Assembly (NCBI GenBank): GCA_031285565.1
Contig: JAITVY010000079.1
Span: 1 to 64,000, forward strand
Source of the DNA: Tannerella sp.
Lineage (GTDB): Bacteria; Bacteroidota; Bacteroidia; Bacteroidales; Tannerellaceae
Direction of reading: 5' to 3'
DNA length: 64,000 bases
Shown here: positions 9,372 to 18,664 of the stretch, piece after piece
How the letters are laid out: the number at the start of each line of letters is the position of its first letter
How positions within the stretch are numbered: the first letter of the stretch is position 1
Translations under genes and position numbers: made by a program
The notes under the pieces: generated by a model
What the model was told of the DNA's origin: nothing
Database searches by the model: none
The model's input: the letters and a program-made list of their open reading frames with translations, nothing else

Positions 9372-12300
9372 ATGATTATGACACAACGCTTGTTGAAATT
9401 AGCTTTTATAGCAGTAATTATGATTTTTGCGATCCCGTTTGCAAGCAGCCAGGCTGTAGCACAAACGCGGAATCTGACCGGGACTGTTGTCGATCAGCAG
9501 GGTGAAGCCATTATTGGAGCCACTATAGTGATCGAAGGTACCACCCGAGGCACTATAACAGGAGTAGATGGCACGTTTATACTGAATGATGTTTCATCAA
9601 ATCAGGTAATCAAAGTCTCATTTATCAGTTACAAAACTTACCAGGTAACTGTGGGAAACCAGACATCTATCCGTGTTGTTTTAGAGGAAGATACACAGGT
9701 TCTTGATGATGTAGTGGTAATTGGCTATGGAGTACAGAGGAAAAGTGACGTTACAGGTGCGATCACTTCGGTAAAAGGAGATATACTGTCATCGCGTTCT
9801 GTTGAAAACGTACAACAGGCGCTTCAGGGAAAAGCAGCCGGAGTACAGGTAATGAGTGCTTCATCTGCACCGGGTACAAGTCCGTCGATTCGCATCCGTG
9901 GTATCAGTTCTAACTCGTCCGGAGCTTCAGATCCTTTGTATGTAGTTGACGGTTTGAAAGTAAAAGATATTTCCTATCTGGATCCGAGCAATATAGAATC
10001 AATGGAAATCCTGAAAGACGGTGCTTCGGCAGCTATTTACGGGGTTGAGGCAGGAAACGGAGTTGTGCTTATCACTACAAAAAGCGGAAAAAAAGGCGAC
10101 AGCCGTGTCTTTTATGACTTCCTTTATGGTATAACCTCACTGGCTCGCAAAGCCAAAATGATGAATGCACAACAGTATGTTGATTACAACAAAGCTGCAG
10201 GAAACGCTACTTCCATGGAAAGATGGGATGGAGTTACCGATACCGATTGGTCTGATGTTCTTTACTGTGACGGTGGCTCATTCCAACGCCATACGGCAGG
10301 TTTTGAAGCAGGTAACGATAAAGGAACATTATTTTCGTCATTATCCTATACAAAAAATGACGGGATGTATTATGGTGACAAGGATTATATGAAACGTCTT
10401 ACTGCTCAATTAAACGCCACTTACGATCTGAAGCCCTGGCTGGAATTTACGACAAGTAATTCATTCGAAAATATGGAATTTTCACGCGTTGGTGATGGTA
10501 TTGGTAAGCAATCGTATAATTCACCTTACTTTTATGACCCATTAACACCGGCTTTTTATGGCAAAGACAATCTACCGGGTTATATGCAGGCTCTGATTAA
10601 TGCCAATGGTGACGAAATGTTTATGAAAAACGAAAACGGCGATTATGTTGCTATTCCGCAGTATAGTTCCGACTCTGTTAATCCGCTGACTTACTATTAC
10701 AGCCAGAAAAGCAGACATAAAGATTTTAACCTCCGGGGTATAACCTCTTTGAATTTAAAGCCTTTTGAGGGTTTTGTATTCACTACGCGTATTGGTTACC
10801 GCATGGGTTCTGAAGATTATATGTATGACGGAGTTCCGGTGTATTTTGCAGTTTCTCCACGGCTTAAGCTAAGCTATGAAGCGGAAACTGTTACCGACAG
10901 GTTCTATGAATGGGAAAATTTTGCAAACTATAACAAGACCATTGGTAAACATAGTGTTTACGGCATGGTGGGGATGGCTTATTCGGCAAGCTGGAAAAAC
11001 TATACTCGCGGAACAACAGATACATTTACCAATGGTGCGGATAATTTTCATTATCTGGATTACTCATCATCTGATGCGAACGATGGCGTAGGTGGTGTAG
11101 TGAGTGAAGTAAAAAGAATAAGTTACTACGGACGTGTAGGGTATTCATACGAAAATCGTTACATGCTGCAATTCAACCTTCGTGTCGATGCGTTTGATTC
11201 ATCTAAGCTTTCTGCAGATTCCCGTTGGGGATACTTTCCTTCTGTATCTGCGGGGTGGACAATCAGCAACGAAAAGTTTATGGAAAATATCAACTCTTCC
11301 GCACTTTCCTTCTTGAAACTCCGTGCTTCATATGGTGTCAATGGTAATATCAATATCCTGAGTGGTTACCGGTATGCTTCGTCGTTGAGTTTGCCGAACT
11401 ATTATCCTATCGGAGGCTCACTTATCAATACAATATCTCCCTCAAATGTACTGGCAAACCCTTCTTTGAACTGGGAAGAATCAAAACAGACGGATATAGG
11501 TCTCGATGCCAGATTCCTGAACGGACGTCTGTCTCTCACAGTCGATTATTATAACAAAAATACATCAGGACAATTAGTTAAAATGACTCCTCCTCTTTCT
11601 ACCGGAACAACGGAAGTTTGGAGAAATGTGGGTAAAGTACAGAATTACGGTTTCGAATTCGACCTTGGTTGGCAGGATCGTATTGATGACTTCTCTTATA
11701 GCATTGATGCCAATATATCAACCTTGCATAATGAAGTTAAAACCCTGGGAGGCGCTACCCGTATAGAAGATGGTTACTCGAACGGATTTGTATACTTCGA
11801 TGAGGGACAACCTGTATGGAGTTATTATGGTTATGACTATTTGGGGCCTGATCCTACTACCGGCGCTGCGATCTATCGGGATATAGATGATAACGGTGTA
11901 ATCAATGAGAAAGATAAAGTATTCTTAGGTTCTGCGATTCCAAAACTAATGTATGGTATCACTATATCCGCAGCATACAAAGGATTCGATTTTACAGCTT
12001 TCGGAGCCGGTAATTCAGGCGGCAAATTAGTACTTAGTAACAGAGGTCGTCCGGGGGCAAATCTTCCGGCCGAATATTGGACCGAATCATGGGATGTAAA
12101 AGGAGCGGGAGCAAAATATCCTCATCCTGACCTGAATGATGCGAATATGTTCAAATCGTCTATGCAGCTTTCAAACGGATCGTATTTCAAAATAAAACAA
12201 ATCCAATTAGGTTATACCATACCGGAATTGTTTACAAAGAAAATTTATATTTCGAAGCTACGCGCGTTTGTTTCACTCGACAACTTTTTCACGATAACAA

Positions 12301-12446
12301 AGTATGTCGGTATGGATCCCGAATCGGTTAGCGCGGCTGCTCCTGATATGAAAGGGGTTATTAATGACACCGGCGGAATGGGGATGGACTATGGTGAATA
12401 CCCAAGCCCAAAAACGGTTACATTCGGACTCAATCTATCATTCTAA
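9372..12446 (+). CDS. SusC-family TonB-dependent outer-membrane glycan importer
   Basis: 1024 residues from the ATG at 9372 (a second ATG is at 9378). The Sec signal ends in SQAVAQ. A carboxypeptidase-regulatory-like domain follows (TGTVVDQQGEAIIGATIVIE), then the DDVVVIGYG segment, a plug domain with VRIRGISSNSS-type sequence and a 22-strand-type barrel ending in TVTFGLNLSF. It forms the transport half of a SusCD lid-and-barrel complex that imports oligosaccharides using TonB energy. The longer frame from 9282 adds a hydrophilic tail and is unlikely. SusD begins 16 bp downstream. The gene is complete, in contrast to the second SusC at the right edge of the window. Confidence 0.95.
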   Translation: MIMTQRLLKLAFIAVIMIFAIPFASSQAVAQTRNLTGTVVDQQGEAIIGATIVIEGTTRGTITGVDGTFILNDVSSNQVIKVSFISYKTYQVTVGNQTSIRVVLEEDTQVLDDVVVIGYGVQRKSDVTGAITSVKGDILSSRSVENVQQALQGKAAGVQVMSASSAPGTSPSIRIRGISSNSSGASDPLYVVDGLKVKDISYLDPSNIESMEILKDGASAAIYGVEAGNGVVLITTKSGKKGDSRVFYDFLYGITSLARKAKMMNAQQYVDYNKAAGNATSMERWDGVTDTDWSDVLYCDGGSFQRHTAGFEAGNDKGTLFSSLSYTKNDGMYYGDKDYMKRLTAQLNATYDLKPWLEFTTSNSFENMEFSRVGDGIGKQSYNSPYFYDPLTPAFYGKDNLPGYMQALINANGDEMFMKNENGDYVAIPQYSSDSVNPLTYYYSQKSRHKDFNLRGITSLNLKPFEGFVFTTRIGYRMGSEDYMYDGVPVYFAVSPRLKLSYEAETVTDRFYEWENFANYNKTIGKHSVYGMVGMAYSASWKNYTRGTTDTFTNGADNFHYLDYSSSDANDGVGGVVSEVKRISYYGRVGYSYENRYMLQFNLRVDAFDSSKLSADSRWGYFPSVSAGWTISNEKFMENINSSALSFLKLRASYGVNGNINILSGYRYASSLSLPNYYPIGGSLINTISPSNVLANPSLNWEESKQTDIGLDARFLNGRLSLTVDYYNKNTSGQLVKMTPPLSTGTTEVWRNVGKVQNYGFEFDLGWQDRIDDFSYSIDANISTLHNEVKTLGGATRIEDGYSNGFVYFDEGQPVWSYYGYDYLGPDPTTGAAIYRDIDDNGVINEKDKVFLGSAIPKLMYGITISAAYKGFDFTAFGAGNSGGKLVLSNRGRPGANLPAEYWTESWDVKGAGAKYPHPDLNDANMFKSSMQLSNGSYFKIKQIQLGYTIPELFTKKIYISKLRAFVSLDNFFTITKYVGMDPESVSAAAPDMKGVINDTGGMGMDYGEYPSPKTVTFGLNLSF

Positions 12447-12462
12447 ATAAAAAAATAACGTT

Positions 12463-14274
12463 ATGCAAAAATATATTATAAAATTAATGAGTCTGGTTGC
12501 TGTAATAGCGCTGGTCTCTTGCAATGATAACGACCTTGAAATTCCACAGAAAGGTGTTATCCCGGTTGATGAAACATATGCCAATGCCGATGATAAAATT
12601 GCCGGTCAGTTGATTGGAGAGGTGTATGCTACAGCTAAATACTTGATTACCGGTGATTGGGGTATTCACTATATTGCCACTACGACAGTAAAAGTAGCCG
12701 ATTTCTGGCCCGGTGGTTCAGATGCAAACGATGGAGGTGACTATCAGCAGATGGCAAAAATGATCGACAATGCCGAAAATAATGCATACAAAGATATGTA
12801 TCAGTGTTTTTACAATATTATATATAAGTGTAATATGATTGTTGACAAGCTGAATGACGGTTCGACCGAGCGTAAACGTGTGATTGCTGAGGCTAAAGCC
12901 TGGCGGGCATGGTCTATGATGCGTCTTACTCAATTATGGGGATCCGCACCGTTGGTTGACCATGTATTGGACGGTATTAACTATTCGTTCACACCTGGAA
13001 ATACACCGCCCGAAGAAAGTTGGAGTTGGATTATGCAACAATTTGATGAAGCTGCAGCTGATCTGCCATCGAAAGGCGGACTGGGCGGACAACGCCAGAT
13101 CGGTGGCCGCTGGACAGCTGATGCTTGTTATGCATATAAAGGACAGGGATATATGTGGCAGAACGATTATGAAAAAGCGAAAATAGAATTGGCTAAGGTT
13201 ATTAACTCGGGAAAATACGCGTTGTGGACAAAAACGGCTACCATGGGTGCAAGTTCTTATGGTAATAATATTGAACAGTACAAAGCGAATAAAACAAACC
13301 CCGGAATGCAGTGGTTAGACGGAAGCGAGAGCTACGAATATCTTACCCTTTTCCGTGCCGAAGCTGATTTCTGTGACGAATATCTTCTTGAGATAGATAC
13401 AGATGGTGATGCAAACACAATTTCCAATACCGAACCCTTCTGGTTTTGGGCTTATATGGGTTGGCGTCAGGATCAGATGTATGCTCCGGGTAATTCCAAT
13501 CAAAATGATGGATGGGGATTTATCAATCCGACACGTGCATTCGGAACAGCTTTCTGTAAACACGACAGGAACAGTGTTCGTCGTCGCATGTCTATTGCAA
13601 CATTTGATGAAGTTTATTATGACTTTCCTTATCTGGATAGTTCGGTTCGTGGAATAATGGATGGTAAAAAACTTTTTTCAAATCAGGGGTACTTCCGGAT
13701 GAAGTATTATAACTTTGTAGATGATTTGGATGAAGGCCGTTATGCGTCCGGTCAGACACATGGAAACCGTACCAACTTCCCATTGTTGAGATATGCCAAC
13801 ATATTGCTTTATTATGCCGAAGCCGTATGTATGTCCGGGTCTGAAGGAACTGCGAATATCAGCGGATTAGAAGCATTGAATATGGTTCGTACCCGTGCAG
13901 GAATTACAGCTGCCCCCGCTTTGAACATGGATAATTCGGATTATGGGATCAAAGCGGAACGTCGGTTCGAATTGTGTATGGAAGATTGCGACCGTTATGT
14001 TGATTTGATTCGTTGGGGTGATTACAAGAATTTCATTCAAGATACATCCGATAATGGTGTAGGCGATTACTGGGGAGCAATGTATGCATGGCTTGGCGGA
14101 TTGAAAAATCCCAATGCACCACGGCCAACTGATCCATGGGATTTGAGTAACTACGATATTTCCTATGATCAAATGCAGGGAAAAGGAGCCTGGACCGACA
14201 AGTTATTATTGTGGCCATTCCCTTATGCAGAAACAACAGCAAATCCGAACCTGACTCAGAATCTGGGGTGGTAA
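12463..14274 (+). CDS. SusD/RagB-family surface glycan-binding lipoprotein
   Basis: 603 residues with a lipoprotein signal (LVAVIALVSC) and a mature sequence typical of SusD. An N-terminal helical TPR-like scaffold includes RKRVIAEAKAWRAWSMMRL. The C-terminus carries the RRFELCMEDCDRYVDLIRWG motif and ends in NPNLTQNLGW. It forms the extracellular lid on the SusC barrel encoded just upstream and captures the incoming oligosaccharide. It is co-transcribed with SusC. A strong hairpin 17 bp after the stop separates it from the next enzyme gene. Confidence 0.95.
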   Translation: MQKYIIKLMSLVAVIALVSCNDNDLEIPQKGVIPVDETYANADDKIAGQLIGEVYATAKYLITGDWGIHYIATTTVKVADFWPGGSDANDGGDYQQMAKMIDNAENNAYKDMYQCFYNIIYKCNMIVDKLNDGSTERKRVIAEAKAWRAWSMMRLTQLWGSAPLVDHVLDGINYSFTPGNTPPEESWSWIMQQFDEAAADLPSKGGLGGQRQIGGRWTADACYAYKGQGYMWQNDYEKAKIELAKVINSGKYALWTKTATMGASSYGNNIEQYKANKTNPGMQWLDGSESYEYLTLFRAEADFCDEYLLEIDTDGDANTISNTEPFWFWAYMGWRQDQMYAPGNSNQNDGWGFINPTRAFGTAFCKHDRNSVRRRMSIATFDEVYYDFPYLDSSVRGIMDGKKLFSNQGYFRMKYYNFVDDLDEGRYASGQTHGNRTNFPLLRYANILLYYAEAVCMSGSEGTANISGLEALNMVRTRAGITAAPALNMDNSDYGIKAERRFELCMEDCDRYVDLIRWGDYKNFIQDTSDNGVGDYWGAMYAWLGGLKNPNAPRPTDPWDLSNYDISYDQMQGKGAWTDKLLLWPFPYAETTANPNLTQNLGW

Positions 14275-14290
14275 AAACTACATGATTTTT

Positions 14291-14320
14291 AAGAGGGTGT
14301 GTCAAAAGACACACCCTCTT
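14291..14320 (+). terminator. Strong hairpin after SusD (terminator or attenuator)
   Basis: A perfect 13-bp stem (AAGAGGGTGTGTC / GACACACCCTCTT) with an AAAA loop. The 3' flank is agtcttaaaa, not a T tract. It may therefore act as partial attenuation or mRNA protection, lowering downstream enzyme expression relative to SusCD. Confidence 0.7.
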
Positions 14321-14346
14321 AGTCTTAAAAAATAAAATATTACCGC

Positions 14347-16620
14347 ATGAAAAAAAACATAATACTTGTTTTTGCCTTTCTGTTATCAGCAATAACAGCC
14401 AATGCCCAGTTGAAGAATCTGGTACAATATGTCAATACACTTCAGGGTACTGATTCCAATTTCGGACTTAGCTATGGAAACACATACCCCACAACTGCTA
14501 TGCCTTATGGAATGCATACCTGGGGGGCTCAAACAAATAAGAACGGGGAAGGTTTTAAATATATGTATGCTGATGATAAAATACGTGGTTTCCAACAAGC
14601 CCATCAATGTAGCCCCTGGATGAGTGATTATGCAGTCTATTCATTCATGCCGGTAGTTGGTGAATTAGTCGTAAATCAGGATATGAGAGCATCAACATTC
14701 AGCCATGCGAATGAAACCGGAAAACCACACTATTACAAGGTCACTTTTGATAATGGAATAACCACAGAAATGGCTCCTACAACACGCGGAGTGCATCTTC
14801 GTTTCTCATTCCCTAAGACAGGGGATGCCTGGCTGGTACTCGACGGCTACACTAATATGAGCGAAGTAAAGATAGATCCGCAGAAAAGACAGATAACCGG
14901 ATGGGTAAATAACCAACGTTTTGTAAATAATTCGGAAAACTTCCGTAATTATTTTGTCGTACAGTTTGATAAACCTTTTGAAGCATACGGCACATGGGAA
15001 AATCAAAAAGATGAAATTTTTCCCGATGAACGCCATCGTGAAGGTAAAGGTGCAGGTGTATACATAAAATTTAAGAAAGGAACGAAAGTTCAGGCGAAAG
15101 CCGCATCTTCGTATATTAGTCCTGAGCAGGCTTTAATAACGCTAAACCGAGAACTTGGCAATGATAAAAATCTGGAAGTAACAAAAGCCCGTGGAGCGGA
15201 AACGTGGAATAAATTATTAAACAGAGTAATCGTTGAAGGAGGAACAGATGAGCAACTCCGGACATTTTATTCATGCCTTTTCCGCGCAAATCTTTTCTCC
15301 CGTAAATTCTATGAACGTAACGAGAATAACGATCCGTACTATTATAGTCCCTATGATGGTAAAATTTATAACGGCTACATGTATACCGATAACGGATTCT
15401 GGGATACATTCCGTACGCAATTTCCTTTAACCAATATTCTTCATCCTACGATGCAGGGACAATATATGAATGCTCTGCTTGATGCGCAGGATCAATGTGG
15501 TTGGTTACCTTCCTGGTCGCAACCGGGCGAAACTGGCGGTATGATTGGCAATCATGCAATCTCTTTATTAGCTGATGCATGGGCAAAAGGAATCCGGACA
15601 TTTGACCCGGAACGTGCCCTGAAAGCTTATGCACACGAAGCAATGAATAAAGGTCCGTGGGGTGGGGCTAACGGACGTATTTTCTGGAAAGAATATTTCC
15701 AGTTGGGTTATGTCCCTTATCCCGAATCATCAGGCTCAACTTCTCAGACGTTGGAATATGCTTATGATGACTGGTGCGGTTATGAACTGGCCAGAATGAT
15801 AGGCAATCAATTTTATATGGGAGTTTTTGAAAGGCAAATGTATAATTACCGGAATGTTTTCGATCATTCTACTGGCTTTATGAGAGGTAAAGATAAGGAT
15901 GGTAATTGGCAGGCGCCTTTCGACCCATATGTATGGGGAGGTCCTTATTGCGAAGGTAATGCATGGCATTATACCTGGTCTGTATTTCACGATGTGCAGG
16001 GTTTGATCGACATGTTTGGTGGTAATGAAAAAATGATTACAAAAATGGATTCCGTATTTACTGCTCCTAATATTATCAAGCCGGGTACCTATGGCAGCAT
16101 TATCCATGAAATGAAAGAAATGGAATTAGCTGGTATGGGACAATATGCGCAAGGAAATCAACCTATTCAACATATGATCTATATGTATTCGTATGCCGGC
16201 CAGCCCTGGAAAACCCAATATTGGGCGCGTCAGATAATGGATAGATTGTACAATTCTACTGAAAGAGGTTATCCGGGAGATGAAGACCAGGGTGGTATGG
16301 CATCATGGTATGTTTTGAGTGCCTTGGGTATTTATGCCGTTTGTCCCGGAACAGACGAATATGTACTGGGTAGTCCGTTGTTTAAGAAAACAACCATTAT
16401 GGAAGACGGAAAGAAACTCGTAATTGAAGCAGATAATAATAGCAGGGACAATGTCTATGTACAATCTGTTACACTCAATGGACATCCGGTGAGTAAAAAC
16501 TATATTACTTATAAAGATATAGTAAACGGAGGAACTATCAAATATGATATGGGTAACCAGCCGAACAAAAACAGAGGTACAACCAAAGATGCGGCTCCGT
16601 TTTCTCTTTCAAAGGAATAG
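14347..16620 (+). CDS. GH92 enzyme with Gln in place of the catalytic-acid Glu
   Basis: 757 residues with a Sec signal (MKKNIILVFAFLLSAITANA). GH92 features include TLQGTDSNFGLSYGNTYP near the N-terminus and GDEDQGGMASWY near the C-terminus (Asp645 and Asp647, the paired base). The acid motif normally reads NEPxHH, but here it is GNQPIQH, with Gln605 at the Glu position and Gln608 replacing the first His. In one studied GH92 the same Glu-to-Gln change goes with cleavage of mannose-alpha-1-phosphate-6-mannose, where the phosphate leaving group needs no acid. A mannosyl-phosphate uncapping role is therefore inferred. The alternatives are a weak or inactive mannosidase. It lies downstream of the SusCD hairpin and 76 bp before the broken GH130 gene. 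Confidence 0.88.
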   Translation: MKKNIILVFAFLLSAITANAQLKNLVQYVNTLQGTDSNFGLSYGNTYPTTAMPYGMHTWGAQTNKNGEGFKYMYADDKIRGFQQAHQCSPWMSDYAVYSFMPVVGELVVNQDMRASTFSHANETGKPHYYKVTFDNGITTEMAPTTRGVHLRFSFPKTGDAWLVLDGYTNMSEVKIDPQKRQITGWVNNQRFVNNSENFRNYFVVQFDKPFEAYGTWENQKDEIFPDERHREGKGAGVYIKFKKGTKVQAKAASSYISPEQALITLNRELGNDKNLEVTKARGAETWNKLLNRVIVEGGTDEQLRTFYSCLFRANLFSRKFYERNENNDPYYYSPYDGKIYNGYMYTDNGFWDTFRTQFPLTNILHPTMQGQYMNALLDAQDQCGWLPSWSQPGETGGMIGNHAISLLADAWAKGIRTFDPERALKAYAHEAMNKGPWGGANGRIFWKEYFQLGYVPYPESSGSTSQTLEYAYDDWCGYELARMIGNQFYMGVFERQMYNYRNVFDHSTGFMRGKDKDGNWQAPFDPYVWGGPYCEGNAWHYTWSVFHDVQGLIDMFGGNEKMITKMDSVFTAPNIIKPGTYGSIIHEMKEMELAGMGQYAQGNQPIQHMIYMYSYAGQPWKTQYWARQIMDRLYNSTERGYPGDEDQGGMASWYVLSALGIYAVCPGTDEYVLGSPLFKKTTIMEDGKKLVIEADNNSRDNVYVQSVTLNGHPVSKNYITYKDIVNGGTIKYDMGNQPNKNRGTTKDAAPFSLSKE

Positions 16621-16696
16621 CCAAAAGCATTCTTTTGCCGATAAATATCGAATGACAACATATAAGAATAAATGACAACCAGAAAAAATGTATCGT

Positions 16697-17842
16697 ATGA
16701 AAAAAAATATTTTAAAAACAGGCTTATTACTGGCAACTATTGTGTTGGTATCTTGCAATGAAAAGAAACAGGTTGAAATAGAAGCGGGTTTTCCTGATTG
16801 GGCATGGGCCGATTTTCAACGTCCTGACAGGATCAACCCTATAATCTCACCGAATCCTGCTACATCTTTTTACTGCCCGCTTACAGAAGATTCCGTTAAT
16901 TGGGAATCAAACGATACATTTAATCCGGCAGCGACAATCTATGATGGTAAAGTCGTAGTGCTTTACCGTGCTGAGGATAAGTCGGGAGAAGGAATCGGGC
17001 AACGTACATCCCGTTTAGGGTATGCATGGTCGGAAGATGGATTGCATTTTCAACGCAAATCGACGCCAGTTTTTTATCCTGATAATGATAGCCAGAAAGA
17101 ACTTGAATGGCCGGGAGGATGTGAAGATCCGCGTTTAGCTATGACTGAAGACGGTATGTATGTAATGCTATATACGCAATGGAACAGAAAGCAAGCGCGT
17201 TTAGCTGTTGCAACAACCTATGACCTGCAAAAGTGGGATAAACATGGACCTGCATTTACAAAAGCCTATGACGGACGCTTCAAAGATGATTTTTCTAAAT
17301 CGGCTTCAATTATAACAAAGCTGGTAGACGGTAAACAGGTTATCGCTAAAATTGATGGTAAGTATTGGATGTATTGGGGAGAGAAGTTCGTGAATGTGGC
17401 AACTTCAGAAGACCTGGTAAACTGGACTCCTATGCTGACTGAAAGCGGTGATTTCCTGAAACTGATCGAACCTCGCAAAGGTAAATTCGATAGTTCGCTG
17501 ACAGAATGTGGTCCTCCTGCTATTATGACCGACAAGGGTATTCTTCTTTTATATAATGGCAAAAATGCAGATGGTGACGAAGGAGACACGCTTTATACGG
17601 CAAACTCATATTGTGCAGGTTAGGTACTATTTGATCTGAAAGATCCGACGAAGCTTATCGGACAATTAGACAAACCTTTTTATATTCCTGAAGCAGATTT
17701 CGAAAAGAGTGGCCAGTATCCGGCAGGAACCGTATTTATTGAAGGGCTTGTATATCACAGCCAAAAATGGTTTTTATATTATGGTTGCGCCGATTCGCGT
17801 GTAGCTGTTGCAGTCTACGATCCGGCGAAAGAAAAGAAATAA
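16697..17842 (+). pseudogene. GH130 beta-mannoside hydrolase/phosphorylase lipoprotein, interrupted by an in-frame TAG
   Basis: From the ATG at 16697 a lipoprotein signal (IVLVSC) leads into a GH130 five-bladed propeller with PGGCEDPRLA, TECGPPAIMTDKG and LLLYNGKN. Translation stops at TAG 17621-17623, giving 308 residues. The same frame then continues cleanly for 72 more codons to TAA at 17842. That continuation has typical GH130 C-terminal sequence (VLFDLKDPTKLIG, VFIEGLVYHSQKWFLYYG, CADSRVAVAVYDP). Relatives usually have Gln at this place, so CAG to TAG is the likely change. Exported lipoprotein GH130s in mannan loci are beta-1,2-mannosidases, while cytoplasmic relatives are phosphorylases. 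Loss of the last propeller blade should inactivate it unless the stop is read through. Confidence 0.85.
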
Positions 17843-17881
17843 AACGTATCTTTACACCATTCAACTATAAAAAAATATTGA

Positions 17882-18331
17882 ATGAAGAAGTTGCCGCCAA
17901 TTGAAAAAATATACGAAGCGTTGAGTGCAATTGCAGATAACAGAATTACAATAGAAGATGAATCTGCGAAAGTACAATCATCAGATTATACAAAGGAATA
18001 TACGGTTAAATGGAAAGATAATACCTATTCTTCTAATGACAACGCATCGTATTGGGGCGGGTATGCAGGATATCCTGTAATTGGAGTATTTTTATTGCAG
18101 GGTAAATTAAAGCTTCAAAATGCAGAGTTGGTCAACTTATTAAAGGGGATTAACTGGAAAGCATTGAATACAAAGTATAAAAATAAATACGATAAAGCTG
18201 TTGCCGAAATTCTGGGAGAGTTAGAAGCAGAAGATATGAATGCTTTAAAAACAGAAGTTGATCATATTTATGAAGATATTAAAAACTTAGATCTGGAAAC
18301 AAAACGAAGTTCATTAAGACCACCGAAATAA
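17882..18331 (+). CDS. Conserved-looking small cytoplasmic protein of unknown function
   Basis: 149 residues with no signal peptide or membrane segment. The N-terminal half contains an IEDESAKVQSSDYTKEYTVKW stretch that looks like a short beta-sheet. A central hydrophobic patch (GYPVIGVFLLQGKLKL) follows, then a highly charged helical C-terminal half rich in Lys and Glu. I do not recognise the family. It begins 39 bp after the end of the GH130 frame, on the same strand, and may be co-transcribed. It has no obvious glycan-related feature and could simply be a neighbour of the locus. Confidence 0.65.
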   Translation: MKKLPPIEKIYEALSAIADNRITIEDESAKVQSSDYTKEYTVKWKDNTYSSNDNASYWGGYAGYPVIGVFLLQGKLKLQNAELVNLLKGINWKALNTKYKNKYDKAVAEILGELEAEDMNALKTEVDHIYEDIKNLDLETKRSSLRPPK

Positions 18332-18664
18332 AGTAAGATGTTGATTCTCTTAGCATACAAAGCTGCTGATTGATTTTTAATACTATTAAACCACACCATA
18401 TCAAACAAAAACTTATTTCAAAGTATTGTTCTATAAAAAATGAATCATTCTTCACAAAATTGTTCTTTTTATTAAAGAATAAATATTGCTTAATTAAAGA
18501 GAAATGTGTAAATTGCGGTTGCAAATATATATTCTAAGTCTGCGAATATATATTTTAAAGCTGCGAACTTATATTCGCAGGCTTAGAATAGAGTTTTATG
18601 TTAACTGAAATGACTTTTTAGATAGTCTAAGAATACTTTAATATCAGACTAAATATTATATTTT
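18332..18664. other. Long regulatory intergenic region before the HU-like gene
   Basis: 333 bp without a gene, AT-rich. It contains the 21-bp tandem repeats described separately (18521-18589). No strong sigma consensus is seen close to the ATG at 18665. Confidence 0.5.
18521..18589. repeat. Three tandem 21-bp repeats with palindromic character
   Basis: Units begin at 18521, 18542 and 18563, exactly 21 bp apart, sharing the pattern GCRAAnnTATATTynnnrnCT. The third contains a near-perfect palindrome, CTGCGAA-CTTATA-TTCGCAG. The 20-nt arm at 18531-18550 also pairs with 18570-18589 with one mismatch. They lie 76 bp upstream of the HU-like gene and could be its operator. Confidence 0.75.

Noticed and set aside
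17621-17623. General recoding of TAG as an amino acid, suggested by in-frame TAGs here and at 117
   Set aside because: TAG is also the natural stop of intact genes in the window (for example GH92 ending at 16620), so reassignment is unlikely.
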